The notes under the pieces: model-generated | Database searches by the model: none | What the model saw: only the letters and a program-made list of their open reading frames with translations | Told to the model about the DNA's origin: nothing | Made by a program: the position numbers and the translations under genes | Source of the DNA: Bradyrhizobium sp. 1 | GTDB lineage: Bacteria; Pseudomonadota; Alphaproteobacteria; Rhizobiales; Xanthobacteraceae | Length of the DNA stretch: 64,000 bases | Direction of reading: 5' to 3' | NCBI RefSeq assembly: GCF_023073315.1 | Contig: NZ_JADPJH010000022.1 | Location: 235,348 to 299,347 of the forward strand | In this document: in pieces, positions 1 to 8,850 of the stretch | Position numbering within the stretch: the first letter of the stretch is position 1 | Layout: each line of letters opens with the position of its first letter

Positions 1-27
1 TACGGCGCAAGACACCGCCCTACGAAT

Positions 28-822
28 TCACCCAAACACATACGACGCCATCGCCACGTTCGCGACCTCGTCGACGAAGACGCGTTTGCCCGCATCGCTG
101 CCGGCAGCACCAGCCGCGACCATCAGCGGCAGCAGATGGTCCTCGCGCGGATGCGCAAGGCGTGCGCTCGGCGCGCTCTCCCAGTCAACCAGCATCGCGT
201 TGCGGCGTGCCGCATCCGGATTGCCGATCGCCTCGTTCAGATAGGCTTCGAAATCGTACGAGACGGGCTTGGACTCCGCACGTCCGAAGCCGCGCATGTT
301 GTGATAGGTGAGCCCGCTGCCGACGATCAGAATGCCTTTGTCGCGCAACGAGACGATCGCCTGCCCGACCTTGATGTGCTCGGCCGCGTCGTAAGTCGAC
401 TTCAGCGACAGCAGCACGATCGGCATGTCGGCATTCGGATACATCAGGCCGAGCGGCACGAAGGTGCCGTGATCAAAACCCTGATTGGGATCTTCGCGGC
501 AATCGAGGCCCGCACGCTTGAGCAGCGCCCTCACCTCCGCGGCGAGTTCGGGCTTGCCGGGCGCCGGATATTTGAGGTGATAGGTATGCTCGGGGAAACC
601 GTAATAATCGTACACCATCGGCGGATGCGCCGAGGTGGACACGGTGAAGGCATCGGCCTCCCAATGTCCCGATATGACGAGCACCGCCTTCGGCTTCTCG
701 GGGAGAAGTTGCGGCAGCCGCCCGAACTCCGCGGCGGTTTTGGCATATTGCACCCGCCGGTCCTCCATGAACGGCCACGGGCCGCCGCCATGCGACAGGA
801 ACAGGGTCGGAAGTCGCGTCAT
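28..822 (-). CDS. LigB/DODA-family extradiol ring-opening dioxygenase
   Basis: The 264-residue product belongs to the class III extradiol (LigB, 4,5-DOPA dioxygenase-like) superfamily, cytosolic metalloenzymes that open catechol-type rings. Family signatures seen are LFLSHGGGPWPF near the N-terminus, VISGHWEAD and FDHGTFVPLGLMYP, which supply the histidines that bind the metal in this fold. The frame is open further upstream, but the start at 822 (MTRLPTLFL) puts the conserved SHGGG strand at the usual distance from the N-terminus. The natural substrate cannot be read from the sequence; YgiD-type proteins with unknown aromatic substrates are the closest comparison. The gene stands alone, with no aromatic catabolic genes beside it. 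Confidence 0.88.
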   Translation of the reverse strand: MTRLPTLFLSHGGGPWPFMEDRRVQYAKTAAEFGRLPQLLPEKPKAVLVISGHWEADAFTVSTSAHPPMVYDYYGFPEHTYHLKYPAPGKPELAAEVRALLKRAGLDCREDPNQGFDHGTFVPLGLMYPNADMPIVLLSLKSTYDAAEHIKVGQAIVSLRDKGILIVGSGLTYHNMRGFGRAESKPVSYDFEAYLNEAIGNPDAARRNAMLVDWESAPSARLAHPREDHLLPLMVAAGAAGSDAGKRVFVDEVANVAMASYVFG

Positions 823-983
823 GGGAGAAGGCTCGTCTCGTTGGCAATAGGCGCGTGTAGCTGGCCGCGCGATCGTCGGCGAGCATAGGCAAACCGGTAT
901 AGTTAGCAAGTCGTTAACGATTTGCCGCCCACAATCGGAGGCGTGGCCGAAGGAGTCGGCCAGAAGACAAGCGAGACGTTAAG

Positions 984-1163
984 ATGAAGAAGTTTGCGCT
1001 GGGGGACGTCGTCAACAGTGACAAGGGCCGCCGCGGCGTCGTTCGCGCCGCCTACCGGTCCAGGGAAGGCCAGCAGTTCTACGCCGTCGAGAAGGACGGC
1101 GCGATGGACCACCTCGAGGAACACCGGCTGACGCCGGCTCCGCGCGTCGAGCTCGCGGCCTAA
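984..1163 (+). CDS. small conserved-type hypothetical protein, 59 aa
   Basis: This short frame begins MKKFALGDVVNSDKGRRGVV and ends with TAA at 1161. It shows coding character: a basic N-terminus, alternating hydrophobic strands (FALGDVV, RGVVRAAY, QQFYAVEK) and an acidic C-terminal segment (MDHLEEHRLTPAP). The shape suggests a small beta-barrel (SH3/KOW-like) fold, which is inference only. It lies alone between two minus-strand genes. The ribosome binding site is weak. No function can be assigned. Confidence 0.55.
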   Translation: MKKFALGDVVNSDKGRRGVVRAAYRSREGQQFYAVEKDGAMDHLEEHRLTPAPRVELAA

Positions 1164-1183
1164 CTCCAACGCCTTTTGTCGCG

Positions 1184-2641
1184 CTAGCGCGTGAGCCGGT
1201 CGAGATGCTCCGCGAGGGGATCGTCGCCGCTCGCGATGCGCTCGTTCCCAATTAGCAGCACGCGATCGCCGCCTGCGGTCGCATCCCAATGCGGCAGATC
1301 CGGGCCGTTGGGATCACCGCTCATTGCAAAATTGATCCAGTAGGCGCGCATGCGGTTTGCGACCTCGCGGTCGTGCCGTGAAAAGATGCCCGCGCCGGGC
1401 ACGCCTTCCACGCCGAAGATGAATTGCAATTCCCGCCCGTGACCGCCTTCCGGAATTGCGCGCCGCGCCTCGGGCACATAGGCGAAGCGATAGCGGAACA
1501 CCGGCGCGCCGCGCGCGGCATGCAGGCGTGCGAGCAGCCTTGCCGGCTCGGAGAAGACCTTGTCGGTATAAAACCTTGCCGCAAGGTCCGAAGATTTGGC
1601 GACCTCAGGATAGAGCTTGCGCAGTTCATCGATGGTGATGCCGGACGACGCAAGCTGCTTCGCGATGTCGGGCTCGCTGTCGAAATCCGTCTCGTCATCG
1701 TTGCAGCCGATGATCAGCGCAATCCGGTTTTCATGTCCGGCCGTAAAGCCTGCGGCGATATCGTCCGTCACGAGGCTTCCGTCGATCGCCGGCGCGAAGC
1801 CGTGCGGTGATTGCGCGAGCAGCTTCTGTTCGGCAGCAAGCAGCTCTGCGGGCGCGATCGTGCGCGGGTCGGTCTGCGAGAGCGCCGCGACGAATTGCAG
1901 GCCCGCAGCCTCCGCCTCCTGCCGGGAGCGCAAGTGGGCGCGGCCGGGCACCGATTGCAAAATGGCTTTCTGGAACAGACCGCGCGCCTCGTCGCACAGC
2001 ATCAGCAGCGCGATCGAGGTCGCACCCGCGCCGCTGCCGAACAGGGTGACGTTATTGGGATCGCCGCCGAACGCCGCGATGTTGCCGTGGACCCAACGCA
2101 GCGCTGCGATCTGGTCCATCAGCCCGTAATTTCCGGAGCCGTTTTCCGACAGCGCGGGGTGAGTGAGCCAGCCGAGTGCGCCGAGGCGATAATTCACCGT
2201 CACGACGATCAGCCCGGCCTGCGCGAGCTTGGCGCCGTCGAACAGCGGATCGTTCGCAGTACCGCTGACGAAAGCGCCGTCATGGATGAACACCATCACC
2301 GGAAGCGGGCCGTCGACGCCAAACGGACGGAACACGTTAAGTGTGAGGCAATCCTCGCTCGCGTCCGCCAGCGACGGCTGGAGGCAAGGCGCACCGTAGT
2401 CGTAGGCGGTGCGCATCTCGGAACTCTCGGCCGTTGCCTGCGGCGCGCGCCAGCGCAGCGCGCCGACCGGCGGGGCTGCATAAGCAAGTCCCTTGAAGAA
2501 AGCCACCTCGCCTTCGACGGCGCCAAGCATCTGGCCTTCGCGCGTCAACGCAAACGGAAACTGTCCGACCGGCTGGGCCACGGCCGGGCCGGCGAGGCGA
2601 AGCAGTGAGAAGGCCAGAGCGAGCGCAAACAGGGGTCGCAT
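1184..2641 (-). CDS. secreted type-B carboxylesterase homologue lacking the catalytic serine
   Basis: The 485-residue protein has a Sec signal peptide (residues 1-22, ending VAQ) and the full carboxylesterase type B fold: SEDCLTLNVFRP at about 95-106, NIAAFGGDPNNVTLFG at 187-202 and GGHGRELQFIFG around H401. The nucleophile elbow is GSGAG (202-206) where active members have G-E-S-A-G, so residue 204 is glycine. The oxyanion segment is HDGAF (120-124) instead of HGGGF. Acid (E317) and histidine (H401) positions are kept. It should lie in the periplasm and may be a non-catalytic binding protein, unless S203 substitutes as nucleophile. No frameshift is seen, so the reading frame appears to be maintained. 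Confidence 0.85.
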   Translation of the reverse strand: MRPLFALALAFSLLRLAGPAVAQPVGQFPFALTREGQMLGAVEGEVAFFKGLAYAAPPVGALRWRAPQATAESSEMRTAYDYGAPCLQPSLADASEDCLTLNVFRPFGVDGPLPVMVFIHDGAFVSGTANDPLFDGAKLAQAGLIVVTVNYRLGALGWLTHPALSENGSGNYGLMDQIAALRWVHGNIAAFGGDPNNVTLFGSGAGATSIALLMLCDEARGLFQKAILQSVPGRAHLRSRQEAEAAGLQFVAALSQTDPRTIAPAELLAAEQKLLAQSPHGFAPAIDGSLVTDDIAAGFTAGHENRIALIIGCNDDETDFDSEPDIAKQLASSGITIDELRKLYPEVAKSSDLAARFYTDKVFSEPARLLARLHAARGAPVFRYRFAYVPEARRAIPEGGHGRELQFIFGVEGVPGAGIFSRHDREVANRMRAYWINFAMSGDPNGPDLPHWDATAGGDRVLLIGNERIASGDDPLAEHLDRLTR

Positions 2642-2708
2642 CTTGGGGGATCTCGATGCGCGAAACGGTTCCCCGGAAGGTTACGTCCGCGATGCACGGC
2701 GAGGCAAG

Positions 2709-2918
2709 CTAGTTGCCCTTGCCCACAATCTCCGCCAGCGCGCGGCGCGCGACGATGCCGAGTTCACCGAGCGTGGAGTGTCCCGCCTTCGCCGCTTCGA
2801 TCAGGCGCTCGGCGATAATCCTGCGGCTGTCGTGATCGCCGCCGTGCGGCAATTGGCGGCACGTCTCCTCGAGGACGACGTCCATGTTGGCTTTGGTTCG
2901 CTCATTCAACTCTGTCAT
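2709..2918 (-). CDS. small hypothetical protein, 69 aa
   Basis: A soluble, mostly helical small protein beginning MTELNERTKANMDVVLEETC. It contains DSRRIIAERLIEAAKAGHSTLGELGIVARRAL, a pattern common in small conserved proteins of Bradyrhizobium and Rhodopseudomonas. The start at 2918 is preferred over an in-frame start at 2957 because the extra residues look non-coding. It lies 67 bp upstream of the carboxylesterase homologue on the same strand. Function unknown. Confidence 0.6.
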   Translation of the reverse strand: MTELNERTKANMDVVLEETCRQLPHGGDHDSRRIIAERLIEAAKAGHSTLGELGIVARRALAEIVGKGN

Positions 2919-3004
2919 GACGCCCGGTCTGTACGCGTGGCTAGTAACCGCAAGCATACACAGAAGGATGTGCTCTGATTACCCCGGACAATCCCGGCGA
3001 TTGT

Positions 3005-3016
3005 GCATCGCGATGC
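3005..3016. promoter_or_regulatory. 12-bp perfect palindrome in the promoter region of the BVMO-esterase gene
   Basis: GCATCGCGATGC reads identically on both strands and lies 135 bp upstream of the ATG at 3151, in the only gap between this gene and the divergent small gene at 2709-2918. It could be an operator for a dimeric regulator. No regulator gene is adjacent, so this is a candidate only. Confidence 0.3.
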
Positions 3017-3150
3017 GTGTATCGCCACAACTTTCGCGCGGTCGCGATGACGCCGCAAACGACCACCAAAGATTGCACTTGCTCTGATGACAAGCCGAGC
3101 CTGCAGCGTTAGCCTGCCGGCAAAACAAACAAATACACGGGAGGAATGCC

Positions 3151-5841
3151 ATGCCTGACGCAATGGTTGCCACACGTGAATCCAAAGCGGCGGGTGGAAC
3201 CGCCCAGCAGGTCGACGTCGCCGTGGTCGGCGCCGGATTTGCCGGCCTTTATCTTCTCCATCGCCTGCGCAAAGCCGGCCTCTCGGCCGTCGGCCTCGAC
3301 GAGGCCGGTGATGTCGGCGGCACCTGGTATTGGAACCGCTATCCCGGCGCGCGCTGCGATATCCAGACCATCGACTACAGCTACACCTTCGATCCGGAAC
3401 TCGATGCGGCCTGGACCTGGTCGGAGAAATACGCGACCCAGCCCGAGATCCTGCGCTATCTCGGCTTCGTCGCCGATCGCTATGATTTGCGCCGCGACAT
3501 CCGCTTCAAGACCAAGGTCACTGAAGCCAAGTGGGACGAACAAGCCGAGCGCTGGCACCTCTCCACCAACAACGGCGCGCCGGTCTCTTGCCGCCACTAC
3601 ATCATGGCCACGGGGTGCCTCTCGGCGCCAAAGCCGCCGGAGATCGACGGCGTCAAGGAATTCGAGGGCAAGGTCTATTTCACCGGGCGCTGGCCGCATG
3701 ACGGCGTCAATCTCGCCGGCAAGCGCGTCGCCGTGATCGGTACGGGATCGTCGGCGATCCAGTCGATCCCGCTGATCGCCCAGCAGGCCGCGCATCTCAC
3801 CGTATTCCAGCGCACGCCGAATTTCGCGCTGCCCGCGGGTAACGGTCCGGCGCCGGAGGATCGCAAGACCTTCTTTGAAAGCGACCGTGCGGCCTATCGC
3901 GAGCAGGCGCGCCAGTCGATGACCGGCGTGCCGTATCCGCAGCAGACGGTCGTAAGCTGGCAGTTGAGCGATGCTGAGCGTCGCGAGCGTTTTGAACGCG
4001 CCTGGGCTGCCGGCGATCTCGTTCATATCCTGACCCAGCTCTGGGCGGACCAGGGCGTGGATTTTGATGGCAATGCGCTGATCGGAGAGCTGATCGGCGA
4101 GAAGATCTCAGCCGCCGTGAAGGACCCGGAGACGGCGGCGGCGCTGATGCCGCACGATCATCCCTTCGGCGCCAAGCGTCCCTGCCTCGACACCAACTAC
4201 TACGCCACCTACAACCGGCCGAACGTTACGCTGGTCAATCTGCGCCAGGAGCCAATCAAGGCGATCACCGGGGGCGGTATCACAACGACCAAGCGTAGCG
4301 TTGACGTCGACGTCATCGTGTTCGCGACCGGTTTTGATGCCATGACCGGCGCGATCCGGGCCGTACATCCGATCACCGGACGCGGCGGCAAATCGCTCAC
4401 CGACGTCTGGGCGCAGGGGCCACAGACTTATCTCGGGCTCACGGTCGAGGGTTTTCCGAACTTCTTCATGATCACCGGGCCCGGCAGCCCGTCGGTGCTC
4501 TCGAACATGGCGGTGTCGATCGAGCAGCACGTCGACTGGGTCGTCGACCGCCTTGCCGCGCTGCGCGATGCCGGCTTCACCACGATCGAGCCGACCGAGA
4601 CGGCGCAGGCCGGCTGGGGCCGGCACATGACGGACTGCTCGATGGTGACGCTGCACCGGCTCGCCAACACCTGGTACACGGGCGCGAACGTGCCCGGCAA
4701 GGTGCAGGGCCTGATGCCTTACACCGGCGGCGTCGGCCCCTATCGCAGCATCTGCGACGAGGTCACGAGTCGCGGCATGCTCGGCTTCAAGCTCACCGGC
4801 CCCGACGTCGCCGCGCAATGCAATGACGGAGAAGTGGTGCAGCTCCAGCCGGACGTGCGGCTGGTGCTGAACTTTCTCGCGTCGCTCAGCCTGCCGCCGA
4901 TCGAGTCGATGGGTGCGCAAGGTGCATGCGCCTTCGTCAACGAGTTCAACAAGGGCCGCCCGGCGGGACGGCCGATCGGCGACATCGTCGACGGCACGCT
5001 GCCGGGCACCGACGGCCCTCTGCCCTATCGCGTCTACAAACCGGCAACACCGGGGCCGCATCCGGTCGTGGTGTATTTCCACGGCGGCGGCTGGGTCCTC
5101 GGCGACGAGCAGTCCGACGAGCCGTTCTGCCGCGACATGGTGCGGCGGACCGGCATGATGTTCGTCAGCGTCGGCTATCGCCACGCGCCGGAGCATCGCT
5201 TCCCGACCGCCGCCGAAGACGGCTATGCGGCGACGCGCTGGATCGCCGAACATGCCACCGAGCTCGGCGGCAAGCCGGGCCCGGTGCTGGTCGCCGGCTG
5301 GAGCGCCGGCGGCAATATCGCCGCGGTCACCTGCCAGCTGGCGCGCGACCGCGGCGGACCGGAAATCGCCGGTCAGTTGCTGGTGTGCCCGGTCACCGAC
5401 TGCAGCTTCGACCGGCCCTCCTACAACGACAATGCGTCCGGCTACTTCCTGACGCGCTCGCTGATGTACTGGTTCTGGGATCTCTACTGCTCGCCGGCCG
5501 ACCGTACCGATCCGCGTGTCTCGCCGCTGCGCGGCAAGGTTTCTGGCTTGCCGCCGGCCTTCGTCGTCACCTGCGAGTTCGATCCGCTGCGCGACGAGGG
5601 CATCGCCTACGCCGAGGCGATGGCGGCCGCCGGCGTCCCGGTCGAGCAGCTCAAGGCGCGTGGCCATTTCCACTCGTCATTTGCGATGGTGGACGTGATC
5701 ATCACCGGCGTCCCGGGCCGGGTGCAGATGGCGCAAGCCCTGCGGCGCTTCGCCGGACTTCCGCCGGAGGTCGGCCGCGACGACGAGCACAGCCACGGTC
5801 ATGTCAGTCCGGGGCACCGGATCGCAGCGGCCGCGAGCTGA
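3151..5841 (+). CDS. Baeyer-Villiger monooxygenase fused to an HSL-type alpha/beta-hydrolase
   Basis: The 896-residue protein joins two enzymes. Residues 20-560 form a flavin monooxygenase of the cyclohexanone monooxygenase type: FAD Rossmann motif GAGFAGLY (27-34), the BVMO signature GGTWYWNRYPGARCD (56-70), NADPH Rossmann motif GTGSSAIQ (197-204) and FATGFD (391-396). The BVMO fingerprint at 171-182 reads FEGKVYFTGRWP, with Phe177 where His is usual. Residues 585-870 form a hormone-sensitive-lipase-type esterase: HGGGW (644-648), GWSAGG (716-721, Ser718), CEFDPLRDEG (Asp811) and His841. A BVMO turns a ketone into an ester or lactone, which the esterase could hydrolyse, so the fusion may couple both steps in the cytosol. 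SD GGGAGG lies just before the ATG. Substrate unknown. Confidence 0.92.
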   Translation: MPDAMVATRESKAAGGTAQQVDVAVVGAGFAGLYLLHRLRKAGLSAVGLDEAGDVGGTWYWNRYPGARCDIQTIDYSYTFDPELDAAWTWSEKYATQPEILRYLGFVADRYDLRRDIRFKTKVTEAKWDEQAERWHLSTNNGAPVSCRHYIMATGCLSAPKPPEIDGVKEFEGKVYFTGRWPHDGVNLAGKRVAVIGTGSSAIQSIPLIAQQAAHLTVFQRTPNFALPAGNGPAPEDRKTFFESDRAAYREQARQSMTGVPYPQQTVVSWQLSDAERRERFERAWAAGDLVHILTQLWADQGVDFDGNALIGELIGEKISAAVKDPETAAALMPHDHPFGAKRPCLDTNYYATYNRPNVTLVNLRQEPIKAITGGGITTTKRSVDVDVIVFATGFDAMTGAIRAVHPITGRGGKSLTDVWAQGPQTYLGLTVEGFPNFFMITGPGSPSVLSNMAVSIEQHVDWVVDRLAALRDAGFTTIEPTETAQAGWGRHMTDCSMVTLHRLANTWYTGANVPGKVQGLMPYTGGVGPYRSICDEVTSRGMLGFKLTGPDVAAQCNDGEVVQLQPDVRLVLNFLASLSLPPIESMGAQGACAFVNEFNKGRPAGRPIGDIVDGTLPGTDGPLPYRVYKPATPGPHPVVVYFHGGGWVLGDEQSDEPFCRDMVRRTGMMFVSVGYRHAPEHRFPTAAEDGYAATRWIAEHATELGGKPGPVLVAGWSAGGNIAAVTCQLARDRGGPEIAGQLLVCPVTDCSFDRPSYNDNASGYFLTRSLMYWFWDLYCSPADRTDPRVSPLRGKVSGLPPAFVVTCEFDPLRDEGIAYAEAMAAAGVPVEQLKARGHFHSSFAMVDVIITGVPGRVQMAQALRRFAGLPPEVGRDDEHSHGHVSPGHRIAAAAS

Positions 5842-5854
5842 GCGGCGGCGGATC

Positions 5855-5877
5855 GGCCGGGAGCCATTCTCCCGGTC
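5855..5877 (+). terminator. stem-loop after the BVMO-esterase gene
   Basis: Nine-base arms GGCCGGGAG and CTCCCGGTC (one G-U pair) enclose a CCATT loop, 13 bp after the stop codon. There is no clear U-run, so it may be a weak or Rho-assisted terminator. It lies between convergent genes. Confidence 0.45.
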
Positions 5878-5952
5878 GACACGGTGATTGGTGTGGTCCC
5901 GGTATCCACGCTCGTTGGGCCAGTCACAACGGCGCTGAGCCGGCCTGCGTTG

Positions 5953-7353
5953 TCAGCTGAGCAGCTGGGGCTGGTGGTCCGGCAACAATGTCGAGGCCGC
6001 GATGAGGCCACCTGCGGATGCAACAGCCGCAAGAAGCCAGGGCCATGCGTAGCCGGCAGCCGTGGCCTCATGCGGCAGCGACGCACCGAGCGTCGCGATG
6101 CCCAGTGCGAAGCCAGCCTGGCGCATGACCACAGTCACTGCCGAAGCCATGCCGGTCTGGTCCGGAGGCACCAAGGCGACGACAGCACCCGACAGTTGCG
6201 GGTGCGCAAGCACCGCGCCAAGCCCTATCAACAGCATCGCGGTCGCCGCCGCGGCGAGAAGTACGCCCGTGTTCGGGAGCCAGCCACTCGCGACCAGCAT
6301 CAAAGTGAGATTGCCCGCCAGCAGCACCAGCATCGCGGTCGCGAACAGCCGACGCCAGCCCCAGTGTTTTGCCAAACGGGCACCATAGGGCGGCAGCAGA
6401 AGCATCGGCAACGTCGCGCAGAGCAATGCGAAGCCGACCGATGAGCCTGTCCAGCCAAACGCTGCGCCCAGAAACGGCGGCAGGTAGACGAGGACGGCCC
6501 AGTATCCGATGGAGACGGCAATCAGCAACGACGAAATTCCGATCATGACCGGCCGCCCGAATACAGCCGGGTCGAACATCGGCGCAGGCCGGCGCCGCTG
6601 CTGCATCGCGAAGATGGCGAGCAGACACACACTTGTCCCGAGACCGACCGCAACCCCGACCGATGCCGCACGCCCCATCAACAGGCTCTCGATCGCCAGA
6701 CCAAGAGCACAAGTGAGAAGAATGACGCCGCTCCAATCCAGCGGACGATCGGCAGGACCGCGCGATTCCGCGACCAGCCGCGGGACGGCCAGAATAGCGA
6801 GCAGGCAAAGTGGGATATTGGCCAGGAAAATCCAGCGCCACCCGATCCAAGCCGAGACGAGCCCTCCGAGCGTCGGCCCGAGAGCCATGGCTGTACCCGA
6901 GATCACACCCATCAGCGCGAATGCGCGGGCGCGCTCGTCAGGCCGGGTATAGGTGCTCGCGAGCAGCGCGATGCCTCCGGTAATGACGAACGCTGCACCA
7001 AGGCCTTGAACTGCACGAGCTGCCCACAGCCCCGGTCCTCCCGTCGCAAAGCCGCAAGCGATCGAGCCCACCAGGAACACGATGTTGCCGCCGAGCAGGG
7101 CACGTCGTCGCCCATACCTGTCGGCAAGCGCACCGGCGGCCAGCAGTCCCCCGGTAAAGGCCAGACTGTAGGCATCCATGACCCAGGCATAGGCGGCGAC
7201 GCCGAAACCGAGCTCGGCCGCCATGGCCGGCATGGCGACGACGACCGCCGTCACGTCGAATTGCGTCAAGAAGGCCGCCATGCCGAGCACCGCCGCCGGC
7301 AGCAGGTCGCGCCAACAGCTCAGCGGCTGCGTATGGAGTTCGGTCATGCCCAT
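5953..7353 (-). CDS. MFS drug/metabolite exporter, DHA2 type (14 TM)
   Basis: A 466-residue inner-membrane protein of the major facilitator superfamily. Motif A appears as GALADRYGRRRALLGG after the second helix, and the length and number of hydrophobic segments fit the 14-helix DHA2 proton-antiport family (EmrB/QacA-like). Two starts are close together, at 7353 and 7347 (MGMTELHTQ); 7353 is listed. It is divergent from the LysR gene at 7459, with about 105 bp shared, which suggests control of the exporter by that regulator. Substrate cannot be predicted. Confidence 0.88.
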   Translation of the reverse strand: MGMTELHTQPLSCWRDLLPAAVLGMAAFLTQFDVTAVVVAMPAMAAELGFGVAAYAWVMDAYSLAFTGGLLAAGALADRYGRRRALLGGNIVFLVGSIACGFATGGPGLWAARAVQGLGAAFVITGGIALLASTYTRPDERARAFALMGVISGTAMALGPTLGGLVSAWIGWRWIFLANIPLCLLAILAVPRLVAESRGPADRPLDWSGVILLTCALGLAIESLLMGRAASVGVAVGLGTSVCLLAIFAMQQRRRPAPMFDPAVFGRPVMIGISSLLIAVSIGYWAVLVYLPPFLGAAFGWTGSSVGFALLCATLPMLLLPPYGARLAKHWGWRRLFATAMLVLLAGNLTLMLVASGWLPNTGVLLAAAATAMLLIGLGAVLAHPQLSGAVVALVPPDQTGMASAVTVVMRQAGFALGIATLGASLPHEATAAGYAWPWLLAAVASAGGLIAASTLLPDHQPQLLS

Positions 7354-7458
7354 CGTTTTCCAACCGTGAAAGCGTCTTCTGCCGATATGCACGCCGGCGC
7401 GGGCTGCACGCCAATGCGACCTGTTCACATCGCCATGAAATTCATTCATGATGATGCG

Positions 7459-8379
7459 ATGCGCTCATTTCCTCCTTTCGATGGCCTGATTGCGTTCGAA
7501 GCCGCCCTGCGACATGCGAACGTCACGCGCGCCTCGGCAGAACTCGGGCTGACACAGAGCGCGGTCAGTCATCGCCTTCGCAAGCTCGAAGACTTCGTCG
7601 GCATGCCTCTGCTCGTTCGACAACCAACCGGCTTGAGCGCCACACCGGCCGGTATAGCGCTGTCGAACGAGTTGGCCGGCTTGCTCGAGCGGATGGCCGA
7701 CTTTCGCGCGCTCTGCCGCGCTGCCGCGCCGCCTCCCGCCTTGAAAGTGGGCGTCGGCGCAGCGCTTGCCGACTACTGGCTCGTGCGCCGTTTGCCCTAT
7801 TTCGCGGAAGCCCATCCCGGCATACCGATCGAGCTTGCCATTCTCCAAGGTGACGCACACGCAAGGTCAGCAGATCTCGACGTCGCGGTGCTGTGGCAAC
7901 CGGCGGCGGGCTTCAGAGCAACGTCGACCCAGCGCTTGTTATTCCGTGAGCACGTGTACCCCGTCTGCCACCCCCGCCTGCTGCCAGGTCGGCGACCACT
8001 GGCCGACGTCATGCGGCTGAGATCCTTGCCGCTCTTGCACAAGGGCCGAGCGGGCGAAGACGGTGGGGTCGAATGGTCCTGGACGACCTGGTTCGAGCGA
8101 TTGGGGCTAGGTCGCCCTCCACCTGCGGAGATCCGTTTTGCAACAATAGCTACCGCCATAGCCGCCGCCCTCGCGGGCAACGGAATCGTGCTCGCACGCT
8201 CGCTGCTGGTTCAGGATGCGCTCAGGGACGGGAGGCTGGTGCGCGTGCTCCCGCAGTCGTGGGATTTGCCATCGAGCAAGACCCAGATCGTGCGCTGGCC
8301 CGCGGCAATGGCCCAAGATCGCCGCGTGAAGGCGTTCGTCGACTGGGTATTGCGGATTCCGAAAATTCCCGGCGGATGA
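7459..8379 (+). CDS. LysR-family transcriptional regulator (GcvA-like)
   Basis: A 306-residue LysR regulator. The winged helix-turn-helix is at residues 5-65 (FDGLIAFEAALRHANVTRAS, then ELGLTQSAVSHRLRKLED), typical of the GcvA/AmpR subgroup. The C-terminal co-inducer domain follows from about residue 90. An in-frame ATG 24 bases upstream (7435) would add eight residues; 7459 gives the usual MRSFPPFDG start. The divergent MFS exporter at 5953-7353 is the probable target, as is common for LysR/MFS pairs. The ligand is unknown. Confidence 0.88.
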   Translation: MRSFPPFDGLIAFEAALRHANVTRASAELGLTQSAVSHRLRKLEDFVGMPLLVRQPTGLSATPAGIALSNELAGLLERMADFRALCRAAAPPPALKVGVGAALADYWLVRRLPYFAEAHPGIPIELAILQGDAHARSADLDVAVLWQPAAGFRATSTQRLLFREHVYPVCHPRLLPGRRPLADVMRLRSLPLLHKGRAGEDGGVEWSWTTWFERLGLGRPPPAEIRFATIATAIAAALAGNGIVLARSLLVQDALRDGRLVRVLPQSWDLPSSKTQIVRWPAAMAQDRRVKAFVDWVLRIPKIPGG

Positions 8380-8477
8380 GCCTGACGCCGCGGCGGATTG
8401 GCGGGGAACAAATTCCCGGCCAGCGCGTTTGCGGGGTGGCATCCGCGTATCGGGTGCTTGTTGCGTGAGGTGGGGCG

Positions 8478-8750
8478 ATGGGCGACGTGATTGCGGATTC
8501 AAAGGTCGACTTCGGTGCGGTTGCGGCCCTGCATAAATGGCCGTCGCTTGCGAACCAGCGTCGGCCGGACAGAGACTCCTACCAGGTGAGCCAGGGCACC
8601 CTCGACGAGTGCATCTCGGCTTTCATGGAGAAGCCGGCGACGACCAGGCATCTCTATGAAATCCACACGGCGGCGCAGCCGTCGCTGGTCACGGATATCC
8701 TCTCGCCCGAGCACGTCACCGAGCTATCGCGGCTGAGAGAGTATCTCTGA
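8478..8750 (+). CDS. small hypothetical protein, 90 aa
   Basis: An acidic-to-neutral soluble protein starting MGDVIADSKVDFGAV, preceded by a GAGGTGGGG ribosome-binding region. The mid part (SYQVSQGTLDECISAFMEKPATTRHLYEIHT) resembles small conserved proteins of Bradyrhizobium without assigned function. It is followed closely by a second small gene on the same strand, so the two are probably co-transcribed. Confidence 0.6.
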   Translation: MGDVIADSKVDFGAVAALHKWPSLANQRRPDRDSYQVSQGTLDECISAFMEKPATTRHLYEIHTAAQPSLVTDILSPEHVTELSRLREYL

Positions 8751-8850
8751 TTGCGTGCAGACTCCGTCTTCTGCAAACGCACGACAAGCTTCTTACCAAG
8801 GCAGGAACCTTCTTCCGGCTTTTCCCGTTAACGGGGATCGGAAGCCAAAG

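Noticed and set aside
4108..5673. Minus-strand open frame of 521 codons inside the BVMO-esterase gene
   Set aside because: It is antisense to both catalytic domains and shows no domain of its own.
7354..7458. A defined LysR box (T-N11-A) between the MFS and LysR genes
   Set aside because: Several loose T-N11-A matches exist but none with clear dyad symmetry, so no site is called.
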